Shown here piece by piece: positions 31,311-39,357 of a stretch of DNA of 64,000 nucleotides (positions within the stretch are counted from its first letter, which is position 1; each line of letters opens with the position of its first letter). Under the pieces are notes generated by a model. It saw nothing but the letters and a program-made list of their open reading frames with translations, searched no databases and was not told where the DNA came from. Source of the stretch: JACRIM01 sp038042195 (GTDB lineage Bacteria; Planctomycetota; Phycisphaerae; UBA1845; UTPLA1); assembly GCA_038042195.1 (NCBI GenBank), contig JBBTET010000068.1, forward strand, positions 5,471 through 69,470, read 5' to 3'. Made by a program: the position numbers and the translations under genes.

Positions 31311-34300
31311 GAGACGACCCTTTCAGGCGGGAAGGTCATTGTGAAAGCCGCGCCACTCACTGCGGTTTTTTCGGCAATGAGTCGGCCTCCATGTGCCTCG
31401 ATAATTGAACGACTGATCGAAAGTCCCATGCCCATTCCCTGCGACTTTGTGGAATAGAATGCGTCAAAGACCCGTCCTGTGTATTCTACGGGTATACCCG
31501 GACCGCTGTCTTCGATGGTGACTTTTACGCCAAACTCAGTGGGGGAGTCAATTCTCAAGCTTATCATTCGGCGATTTACGTCCCCGTCCCGAAGCGATTC
31601 GCAGGCGTTCTTCAATAAGTTTATGAGTACCTGTTCAATCTGAATCTTGTCGGCCTGCACATATATTGGATACTCCGGGAGCGTCAATTGAAGGGATATG
31701 CCGCCGCGCCGAATCTCCCCGGCGATCAATTCCGCAGCGTCCTTGCATACTTGCCCCAGTTCGCATCGCGAGGTCTGCGGCTCACGCTTGCGAACCATTT
31801 CTCGAATACGCCGAATGATCTCACCGGCTCGATGGGCCTGCTCAGCTACGACTTCCATCGCCTGCACGACGGGGCCAATCTCAGGTGTTTCGGATTTGAG
31901 TCGTCGTACACTGCCTTGCGTGTAACTCGCAATCGCGGCCAGCGGCTGATTGAGTTCGTGGGCCAATCCGGTGGCCATCTCGCCCATGGTGGATAATCGT
32001 TGCACATGGGCCAAGTCTTCCCGATGCAGTTCGATCAGTTCCGATGCTCGTTGCCGTTCGGTCAGGTCTCGGATCGCAGTCACTCGGACCATGGTGCCGT
32101 CCAGGGGGATTTCCTTGCTTTGCAATTCGATGGGAAAGCGCGTGCCATCCTTTCGCAAACCAAGGGCCGGCACCGGACGAGAATCTCGATCATCCGTCTG
32201 ATCGCCGTACGTAGCGCGCATGTCGTTTCGGGATTCCTCTGCGATGAGATTGCCCCGAGACAGTTGAAGCAGCTCGTCTCGTGAATAGCCGAACATCCGC
32301 AGGATTGGCTCGTTGGCCTCCAGGATGCGACTTCCCATGTGCAACAGGATTCCTTCGAATGTGGAGTTGTAAAGCTGTCGGAATCGCTCCTCGCTTTCTT
32401 GCAGATTCAGTTCCGCCCTGCGTCGTTCCGAAATCTCTTGCAGCAACGTCTCATTTGCCATCGCGAGTTCCGTGGTTCGCACGCTTACCCGCGACTCAAG
32501 CTCTTCGTGTTGGGTTCGCAGAATTTCTTCAGCCAGCTTTCGGGACGTGATATCGCGCGTCACGCTCAATACGGCGGTGATGGCACCGCGCTCATCCTTC
32601 CACGGGACTGAGCTGGCCTCCATCCATCGCTCCCCGCCGCGCAGCCCGCGGATACGAAACGCCGCAATGCCGGATACGCCTTGACAGGCCTGTTGATGGA
32701 GCGACTTATAGGCGTTGTGATACTCCGGTACGATCAAGTTGAGAATCGGTCGTCCGGCGACGTCAGAAAAATGGTCTGCTTCAATCATATTCAGGCCGGC
32801 GGGGTTCATTTCTATCAGTCGACCATCCGTGGATACGATTTTTACGCACTCCGGCTCGTTTTCGACGATCATTCGCAGCTTGGCCTCGCTGATTCGCAAG
32901 GCCTCATTGGCATGGTGGCGCTCGATCGCAATCCCCACGATGTGGCCGATTTCCTCCATGAAATGCAGATCATGCGATGTGGGGCGGCGTGGGACTTTGT
33001 AGTAGGTGGCAAAAGTACCGAGCACTTCGTTTGTTGTTGACACGATGGGCTGGGACCAGCAGGCCCGAAGCCCGTGCTTCTGAGCAAGCGGGCGAAATGC
33101 GTTCCAAAGAGGATCCACGTCGATGTCCTCGACGATCACAACACGGTTCTCCGCGGCCGCCGTCCCGCAGCATCCTGCCCCGGCGGCGATTTTCAGACCG
33201 TTGATCGCTTCGCAATACGCTTCCGGGAGATTCGGTGCCGCTCCCGTATGGAGGGTATTGGTCTCGTCGTTGCGCAAGAGTATGGAACAGATCGCACCGA
33301 CCATTTGGTGCTCCTGGACTTGCACAGCCGTCTCCAGTATTTCGCTGAGCGGCCTTCCGGTCGCGACGCCTTCGAGGATACGATGGAACTCGGCCTTCTC
33401 GGATTCAGTGCGAACTTGCTCTGAAATGTCCTTCACAACGCCGATCATGGATTGCGGATCGCCCGACGCATCTTTCCGGAGGACGACGGTGAGATCGCAC
33501 CAAATCGGCTTACCAGCTTTCGTGACGTAACGCTTCTTCAGGTTATACTGCGAAATCTCGCCTGCCAACATCCGTTGAACACACTCCCTGCTTGACGCCA
33601 GGTCGGCGGGATCTGTGAGGCTGAAACTGAGCATGCCGGCCAACTCGTCGGCCGAATAACCAAGTAGGTTCGCAAGATATCCGTTCACGCGACGGATTCG
33701 ATTGTCGAAGCTAATCTCCGCAATTCCAATACCGGCATTCTCGAAGATGGCCCGAATGCGTTCTTCATTGTCACTCAAGGCCTCTTCGGCGGCCTTTCGA
33801 GCCGTGATGTCGATGATCGTCCCGAAGAAGACATTCTTGACACCCCACTCATCCGGAATCAGGCGTACGTTTTCAATCAAGTATCCTTGCGTGCCGTCTT
33901 TGCGACGGTACTTTAGCTCGTAGTCTCGAAGTACACCGTGTTTGTGGAGTGCTGCGAGGTACTCCGCCCTTGCCCCAGGTATCGCATAGAAGGATTCCGC
34001 ATTTGCGATGTTGACCTCTTCGATGGACGCATACCCAAACAGCCGGGCAAACGCCATGTTGGTCTCACGAATGCTCCCATCGGCACTGGACACAAATGCG
34101 GCGGCCACGTTTTCCTCAAACAGGAGCCTGTATCGCGCTTCGGAAATGCGAAGTCGTTCATCCACTTGCTTACGCTCGGTGATGTCGGTACACATCGCAA
34201 CCGCCCCTGCGAATTCTCCTCGCGTGCCCAGAATGGGGGCGGTTGCAAGAAGCATCCATACATCCCGACCCGAGGCGTGTCGAAATCGAAAGTCGTGGGT

Positions 34301-35461
34301 CTCCTCGATCCCGTTCGTACGTCTGTTCATGTTGCCTTGGCAGATGCGCCGGGCATCGTCGTCCATGAATTCAAACAGGTGTTTTCCCATCATGGCATCG
34401 GGTGTGACTCCGAGCAACTCGGCCATGCGATGATTTACAAATGTCGTCCGCCACTCACGGTCGACTTCCCAGATTCCTTCGGTGCAGGTCTCCACCAGCC
34501 GTTGATATTTCGTCGTCAGGTCGTTGCTGCGCGACATGGCATTGGCACATTGGGCGGCGATTCCAGCCAACATCATCCCGCCTGCCGCCATCATGCCTTG
34601 AATGGTGGAAAACCGCTGGATCAATGCAACGGCGGGTTCGCCTGTCCCGGCGCCTTGGAGGCGCAGGGAGCTTAGTAACGTGATGATCGCTATCGTCGCA
34701 ACGCACGCCGTGACTCCCAGTTGGCCCAGTCGAAGGGCGGCCACCACGACGATGGGAAAAAATATCGTGGCGATCGGATAAAGAAAGAAGGGACGCGAGA
34801 AGGGCGACGATAGGGACCAGGCAGGTCGATCGTCGCTCAAGAAGACGAATCCCGCGAGGATGGCCACCATGACCAGCGCGACAAGCTCCATTGCGCGCCG
34901 GAACGTCAAGGTCTGTCGAATTGCGCTCGTCCATGCGAAGATCAGCGGCGCGATAATCAAGCTGGAAGCTGCATGAACCGCGAACCATTTCGCCCACACG
35001 ATCTGCCATCGAGCGAAACCGTTGTAGCCATCCGCCGTTAGGGAGATCAATCCGAACGATGCATCGATTATTCCGACCAGAAACACCCCGACGAGTAGGA
35101 ACGAGAGGACGTCTTTGAAACGCTGCATGTCCTCCTGGAATGCCAATCGATTTCTCAACAGCCAAGCCGAGACGATCACTCCAATAGAATTGCCGAGAAG
35201 TATGGACATCGCAGGGCCGACACCGCTCATAATTGAAACTTGGGTGGCCGCATTGAATGCGGCACCAAGTACGACTGCCGGCCACCACCCCAATCCGGAT
35301 TTCACCAGTACGGCCAGCGCAACTCCCACGGGCAACCAAAAGAGGGGTGATTGGTCTCGGATGGGGCCGACGCGCGCACTGACAAGTCCAAGTAATCCCA
35401 GGGCTGCTGTAAGCCCAAGTTGTTTTAGTACGGTCGGAGAGCGCGATAAGTCATGCTTCAT
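31307..35461 (-). CDS. MASE1 / multi-PAS / GAF hybrid sensor histidine kinase, FixL-like
   Basis: The product is 1384 aa. An N-terminal MASE1-like membrane module (about 1-300; SPLFWLPVGVALAVL) is followed by PAS domains at about 315-435, 438-560 and 565-690, a GAF domain at about 690-850, and PAS domains at about 857-980 and 1020-1145. Then come the HisKA region with phospho-acceptor His in GLAHELNQPLAAIASYTQG and a HATPase domain with N-box NLLKNACESL and G-boxes EDSGPGIP and GMGMGLSISRSIIEAHGG. There is no receiver domain in the protein itself. The HELNQPL box is the FixL/DctB subclass. The cytoplasmic PAS/GAF array suggests several cytosolic signals; haem ligation cannot be judged by eye. 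It is coupled by a 4-nt overlap to the regulator. Confidence 0.93.
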   Translation of the reverse strand: MKHDLSRSPTVLKQLGLTAALGLLGLVSARVGPIRDQSPLFWLPVGVALAVLVKSGLGWWPAVVLGAAFNAATQVSIMSGVGPAMSILLGNSIGVIVSAWLLRNRLAFQEDMQRFKDVLSFLLVGVFLVGIIDASFGLISLTADGYNGFARWQIVWAKWFAVHAASSLIIAPLIFAWTSAIRQTLTFRRAMELVALVMVAILAGFVFLSDDRPAWSLSSPFSRPFFLYPIATIFFPIVVVAALRLGQLGVTACVATIAIITLLSSLRLQGAGTGEPAVALIQRFSTIQGMMAAGGMMLAGIAAQCANAMSRSNDLTTKYQRLVETCTEGIWEVDREWRTTFVNHRMAELLGVTPDAMMGKHLFEFMDDDARRICQGNMNRRTNGIEETHDFRFRHASGRDVWMLLATAPILGTRGEFAGAVAMCTDITERKQVDERLRISEARYRLLFEENVAAAFVSSADGSIRETNMAFARLFGYASIEEVNIANAESFYAIPGARAEYLAALHKHGVLRDYELKYRRKDGTQGYLIENVRLIPDEWGVKNVFFGTIIDITARKAAEEALSDNEERIRAIFENAGIGIAEISFDNRIRRVNGYLANLLGYSADELAGMLSFSLTDPADLASSRECVQRMLAGEISQYNLKKRYVTKAGKPIWCDLTVVLRKDASGDPQSMIGVVKDISEQVRTESEKAEFHRILEGVATGRPLSEILETAVQVQEHQMVGAICSILLRNDETNTLHTGAAPNLPEAYCEAINGLKIAAGAGCCGTAAAENRVVIVEDIDVDPLWNAFRPLAQKHGLRACWSQPIVSTTNEVLGTFATYYKVPRRPTSHDLHFMEEIGHIVGIAIERHHANEALRISEAKLRMIVENEPECVKIVSTDGRLIEMNPAGLNMIEADHFSDVAGRPILNLIVPEYHNAYKSLHQQACQGVSGIAAFRIRGLRGGERWMEASSVPWKDERGAITAVLSVTRDITSRKLAEEILRTQHEELESRVSVRTTELAMANETLLQEISERRRAELNLQESEERFRQLYNSTFEGILLHMGSRILEANEPILRMFGYSRDELLQLSRGNLIAEESRNDMRATYGDQTDDRDSRPVPALGLRKDGTRFPIELQSKEIPLDGTMVRVTAIRDLTERQRASELIELHREDLAHVQRLSTMGEMATGLAHELNQPLAAIASYTQGSVRRLKSETPEIGPVVQAMEVVAEQAHRAGEIIRRIREMVRKREPQTSRCELGQVCKDAAELIAGEIRRGGISLQLTLPEYPIYVQADKIQIEQVLINLLKNACESLRDGDVNRRMISLRIDSPTEFGVKVTIEDSGPGIPVEYTGRVFDAFYSTKSQGMGMGLSISRSIIEAHGGRLIAEKTAVSGAAFTMTFPPERVVS

Positions 35462-35581
35462 GTCTCATGTACCCCAAGGGATCCATCCGATCCCCGTCGC
35501 TTTCATTTCAATATCGAGCCCGCCGCATGGAGACCAGCCGGGGGCGAATGGGGGGGCATCCGTGCATTCAACCAACGAAGC

Positions 35582-36307
35582 CTACCCCACGCCCACCGTC
35601 AAGAAAATCGGCGCCCAGATTCCGGTCTTTCGTTGGTGAATGTCCCGAAAACCCGCATCGGCGAAATATGACCGCATCACGTTCCACGGCGCGTGAAACA
35701 CCTTCGCCTCGGGCGAGCTTTCGGCGCGAGTGATAAACACATCGAACAGCACCCAGCCGATGGCGTTGTCCCGGAAACCGTCGATCAGCATTAATCGCCC
35801 TCCGGGGCGCAGGATGCGATGCATTTCTCGGATGACCGCAGCCTGATGCGGGTAATGATGAAACGAATGGCTGCACGTTACCACGTCGAACGAGCCATCG
35901 GCAAAAGGCAAGTGCTCCGAGTCGCCGCGCACGAATTGCGGCCTGCTCTCATCGGGGATCAATTGCGACTTGGCATGCGCCTTGGCGCACATGTTCCAGG
36001 AGTAATCCAGGCCGACCAGACCGCGCGAGGGAAGTGTTGTCGCGGCGACCATGGCGATCCATGTCCCCGTCCCGCAGCCGATGTCGAGCAGATCGAACGC
36101 GCGGGTATCGTCTCGCCGCCAGGCGTAAAGCTCCTCCATGAACATCCGATAAGCAGGTTGAAACAGGAGGTGCTGAACGATGGAGTGGTCGTACCCGTGT
36201 GCCCACGAATCGAATTGGCTTCGCGCGTTGCCCTTTACCGTACGACCGATGAGAGGCGTGTTTACGGTGTTTGCAGACGCCGCTTTTGCCGGTTCGAGCT
36301 TGATCAT
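35582..36307 (-). CDS. Class I SAM-dependent methyltransferase (UbiE/Methyltransf_11 type)
   Basis: The product is 241 aa from ATG 36307, chosen because GAGG lies 8 nt upstream and a promoter sits just before; a 32-codon upstream extension crosses that promoter. The SAM motif I is LLDIGCGTGTWIAMVA. The acidic strand (VGLDYSWNM) and post-motifs (GDSEHLPFADGSFDVVTCSHSF, ILRPGGRLMLIDGF) are intact. N-terminal SQFDSWAHGYDHS is typical of the family. The substrate is unknown. The gene stands alone. Confidence 0.88.
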   Translation of the reverse strand: MIKLEPAKAASANTVNTPLIGRTVKGNARSQFDSWAHGYDHSIVQHLLFQPAYRMFMEELYAWRRDDTRAFDLLDIGCGTGTWIAMVAATTLPSRGLVGLDYSWNMCAKAHAKSQLIPDESRPQFVRGDSEHLPFADGSFDVVTCSHSFHHYPHQAAVIREMHRILRPGGRLMLIDGFRDNAIGWVLFDVFITRAESSPEAKVFHAPWNVMRSYFADAGFRDIHQRKTGIWAPIFLTVGVG

Positions 36308-36332
36308 CCCTGACGCCTCACCCTCCGAACTT

Positions 36333-36361
36333 ACTATAATTCGCGCGGTGTCATTGCTCAA
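36333..36361 (-). promoter_or_regulatory. Probable sigma-70 promoter of the methyltransferase gene
   Basis: On the minus strand TTGAGC (36361-36356) and TATAGT (36338-36333) are spaced exactly 17 nt apart. Transcription would begin near 36326, about 20 nt before the start codon, which supports ATG 36307 as the start. Confidence 0.6.
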
Positions 36362-36481
36362 CTCGACACGCCGCGCCGATCTAAAGTCGGCACCGGACCC
36401 CATCCGATACCCCCTTGCGGCTGCGAAACCCGACCGCCGTTCCTCGGTGTCACTCGCCCGTTAATTCCGGAGCACATCCCC

Positions 36482-36649
36482 ATGTCCAAGCGAGAGATGA
36501 TCGAGCGAATCATGACGTTGAACGCCTCGGCCCGGCGCGAGTTCCTTCAATGCTTCACCGAGAATGAGCTGAGTGATTACCTTCGCCAGCTTGAGACTGT
36601 CCAGCCCTTTACGTCGATGGTTGTCGAGCCGGATTACAGCCTCGCCTGA
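36482..36649 (+). CDS. Small protein, 55 aa
   Basis: The frame reads MSKREMIERIMTLNASARRE, then FLQCFTENELSDYLRQLETV and a short tail PDYSLA. GGAG lies 9 nt before the ATG. It is strongly helical and amphipathic with a sensible composition, and resembles short hypothetical planctomycete proteins with an IMxLNxSAxxxFL pattern. Function is unknown. It is divergent from the methyltransferase and convergent with the next gene. Confidence 0.6.
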   Translation: MSKREMIERIMTLNASARREFLQCFTENELSDYLRQLETVQPFTSMVVEPDYSLA

Positions 36650-36670
36650 CCCTCTGGGAACTCTGTCGCT

Positions 36671-37633
36671 CTAACGATCCTTCCCCGGCTGCCGCCCGGC
36701 CTTGCCGCGGCTCAACAGTTGCGATCGTTCCACGGTCGGGCCGTACGTCTCGTCGATGCGACGATACAACCCGGCTGCGTCGGCTGAGTTCCCTTCCTGC
36801 GTAAGCGCTTCCGCCCGCCAATACAAAGCTGTGACCAATTCCAACGAACCCGCCGGTGCGAGTCGCTCGGCCTGGACGCAATAGCTCCGCGCTGCGCCAT
36901 AGTCGTACTTGTAATCCGTCATTAGACGCGCGGCCAAGACGCCGGCGGCCCATCGCTGTGTCACGGACAATTGGGGAGACTGCACTGCCTCGGCCAGCCT
37001 CTTGTCTGCCGCATCAATGAGGGATTGCTCCACAATCGGCCCCTTTTCAATGACGGCGTAATACGATCCCACGCCGGCCGCGAATGGATCCGCTCCTGAC
37101 GCACTCGTCGATGCGCTTGTATTGACCGGCACGTCGAGCATTGGTGCTAGTCGTAGGGCTGCCTCGAACTCGCCACGGTCCTCGTAGATCAAATAGCATT
37201 CTGAGGGATTGCTCGACCGACCGAGCGGCACACACAGCGCCTCCAGTGCCATTGCGCAGGTTCGAGCGCCGACCTTGCTTAGCTTCTGGACATGCTCGCC
37301 ACGCTCGACGGGTTTGCCGTCCACCGTCGACACCAGGTAGAGCTGATAAAACGGCCTCGCGTCCTTGCGCGACTCCGTGAGCTTCTCAGACGGAGACGGA
37401 CCTTGCTCCGGTTGCGCATCAACGGACGCGGTTCTGTTTTTGGCCGTGCGCGCTGTGTCAGTTGGTCGCCGCGTCGAATCCGGACTCGACGGCGGCACGA
37501 TGCGCTTCGGTTCCTTCCACCACGCCCAGTCCCAGTTCCACTCCATGCGTCCACATCCTTGTGCAGTTGCACTAAGAAGCAGTGAAGCACAGGCTTGGAT
37601 AGCGATGAAACGCCGTGAACGAAGATGTCCCAT
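36671..37633 (-). CDS. Lipoprotein with C-terminal TPR-like region
   Basis: The product is 320 aa. ATG 37633 is chosen: it gives signal IAIQACASLLLSATAQGC with a lipobox, and GGAGGA lies 11 nt upstream. A Trp-rich stretch (MEWNWDWAWWKEP) and a low-complexity linker follow. Residues about 90-200 (ARPFYQLYLVSTVDGKPVERG) are unassigned. The C-terminal 110 residues (AAGVLAARLMTDYKYDYGAARSYCVQAERL and TALYWRAEALTQEGNSADAAGLYRRI) resemble tetratricopeptide helices. A role as an envelope scaffold is possible. No partner is evident. Confidence 0.75.
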   Translation of the reverse strand: MGHLRSRRFIAIQACASLLLSATAQGCGRMEWNWDWAWWKEPKRIVPPSSPDSTRRPTDTARTAKNRTASVDAQPEQGPSPSEKLTESRKDARPFYQLYLVSTVDGKPVERGEHVQKLSKVGARTCAMALEALCVPLGRSSNPSECYLIYEDRGEFEAALRLAPMLDVPVNTSASTSASGADPFAAGVGSYYAVIEKGPIVEQSLIDAADKRLAEAVQSPQLSVTQRWAAGVLAARLMTDYKYDYGAARSYCVQAERLAPAGSLELVTALYWRAEALTQEGNSADAAGLYRRIDETYGPTVERSQLLSRGKAGRQPGKDR

Positions 37634-38031
37634 AGCGTGGATTGTCCTCCGATTCGTGTCTGTTATCAAACCTCGATTTCAGCCCGCAAATGAGCCTCCA
37701 GGAAGACCGTGGCGGCAATCTGGATAAACTGTAACAGCAGTAACCTTTCAGACACGACCAATCCATCATTGTCAAGTCCCGAATACTGCGCCGCCCGATT
37801 TCATACGAAATCCCAACACCATTTTCTTGCGATCTTGACTCGCCTTTGCGATAGACCGGGAGTAAGATTCTCGTCGGCAGAGGGAAAGGCCGATTGCAGT
37901 GAACACGTCAGCTTGATTCGTAAGCGCCTTTCCCTTCGTGCAAAGTATTCGGCAGCGGCTACCACGGCGCATTCGCACCGCCGACTGAGCCTTGCGCTCG
38001 TACGGTCCGCTGCCAACAGGGGAGGGCGGGA
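37634..38031. other. Intergenic stretch between divergent genes
   Basis: 398 nt with no supported gene or repeat. It presumably holds the divergent promoters of the lipoprotein and isochorismatase-like genes, but no clear -35/-10 pair stands out. Confidence 0.5.
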
Positions 38032-38892
38032 ATGAGCAGTTCGACTCGCACAGGTTCGTACAATCGGATCCTCGTCGATCTGAATACGCAATGTGATTTC
38101 CTATTGCCCAAGGGCGCGTTGCCGGTCAGCAACCGCAAGCAGGTGCTCCCGAATATGCGCAACCTGATGAGTTGGGCAAGGACCAAACGCCTCCCGATCA
38201 TCTCCAGCCTTGAAGCGCATCGCGCCGGCGAACACGTTCGTGGACTTCCCCTGCATTGTGTCGATCGCTCCGGCGGCCAGAAGAAGCTGCCCTTTACGCT
38301 TCTGCCCAAGCGCGTACTCCTCTTCGGTGATAACACCATCGACATCCCCGCAGACATCTTCCGGAGATTCCAACAAGTCATCTTCACCAAGCGCGATCGC
38401 GACTTCTTGAGCAATCCAAAGGCGGACCGCCTGGTGAATAACCTCGACGTGAATCACCTCGTCGTCTTTGGTGTCGTCGCCGAATACTGCGTCAAAGCCG
38501 CCGTGCTCGGCCTGCTCACCCGTCGACATCGAGTCGTTGTCGTCAGCGATGCCTGTGGCTGCTGGAGTTCGGCCGACTGCGAGTTGTCGATCCGCCAGAT
38601 GGATGCCAAGGGTGCCATCATCGTCACTACCGAGGAGTTGATCAGCGGCCGGGCCGACGAGCGAATCGAGAACAGCAAGCGACCCATGCCAGTGCTGGAA
38701 GAGGATTCGCTGGAAGAACTCGAGGCCCGTATGGTCGAGGTCAGTTCGGCGAATACGCGGATAAGCCGCGCCGCCAAATCTGCAAGGAACGCCGACGACA
38801 ACGCGCCCGATGCCGAGCTGCTTCGTTCGTCCCTGAACCGCCACGGCCTCCAGACCAATGTACAATCGAACTCGTCGCAAGGCCTTGCCTAG
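38032..38892 (+). CDS. Isochorismatase-family cysteine hydrolase
   Basis: The product is 286 aa. The family's catalytic triad is visible: Asp16 (RILVDLNTQCDFLL), Lys120 (QVIFTKRDRDF) and Cys153 (VVAEYCVKAAV). GGAGG precedes the ATG. These enzymes hydrolyse amides (nicotinamide, N-carbamoyl compounds, biuret) or isochorismate; the substrate is not deducible. The metal-site histidines of nicotinamidases are not obvious (HRAGEH is present). About 70 C-terminal residues form a polar extension with a coiled-coil-like segment (EEDSLEELEARMVEV). Confidence 0.85.
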   Translation: MSSSTRTGSYNRILVDLNTQCDFLLPKGALPVSNRKQVLPNMRNLMSWARTKRLPIISSLEAHRAGEHVRGLPLHCVDRSGGQKKLPFTLLPKRVLLFGDNTIDIPADIFRRFQQVIFTKRDRDFLSNPKADRLVNNLDVNHLVVFGVVAEYCVKAAVLGLLTRRHRVVVVSDACGCWSSADCELSIRQMDAKGAIIVTTEELISGRADERIENSKRPMPVLEEDSLEELEARMVEVSSANTRISRAAKSARNADDNAPDAELLRSSLNRHGLQTNVQSNSSQGLA

Positions 38893-38979
38893 CTGCCGCT
38901 TAGACCCTATTCTGCATTCCACCGTGTAGTACAGACGCAAGTTCAGTGCAGTGTCGACCCTTAGCCTCTAAACCGACTG

Positions 38980-39273
38980 ATGGCCAAGAAACTCCCCAAA
39001 CAACTCGCCATTCTCGACGAAGACCTTTGCACCGGCTGCGATGCGTGCGTGACGGTCTGCCCGGTCGATTGCATCGACAAGATTCGCGACCCCAATAATC
39101 CGCGCTACGCCATGGGCATCTGCACCATCGACCTCCAAGTCTGCATCGGCTGCAAGCTGTGCGCCCAGGTGTGCCCGTGGGATGTGATTACCATGGTCCC
39201 TACTGATCAGGTCATGGCACAGGAAAAGTATCAAACCCTTGTCACCGAAGATCAGGCCGCGGCATTCGCCTGA
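38980..39273 (+). CDS. 2[4Fe-4S] ferredoxin
   Basis: The product is 97 aa. Two CxxCxxCxxxC(P) motifs bind two 4Fe-4S clusters: Cys17/20/23/27 (CTGCDACVTVCPVDC) and Cys55/58/61/65 (CIGCKLCAQVCPWDV). The spacing between the motifs (28 residues) is longer than in clostridial ferredoxins, with the insertion NNPRYAMGICTIDLQ. It is an electron carrier in the cytoplasm. Partner enzymes are not evident from the neighbours. Confidence 0.93.
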   Translation: MAKKLPKQLAILDEDLCTGCDACVTVCPVDCIDKIRDPNNPRYAMGICTIDLQVCIGCKLCAQVCPWDVITMVPTDQVMAQEKYQTLVTEDQAAAFA

Positions 39274-39357
39274 GGCGATTGCCTTTTCTTCACTGTTGAT
39301 ATCTAACTTTCTCTCGGTGGCCACCTTGACCTTGCCCACGTTCAGTGGACATGGGGT

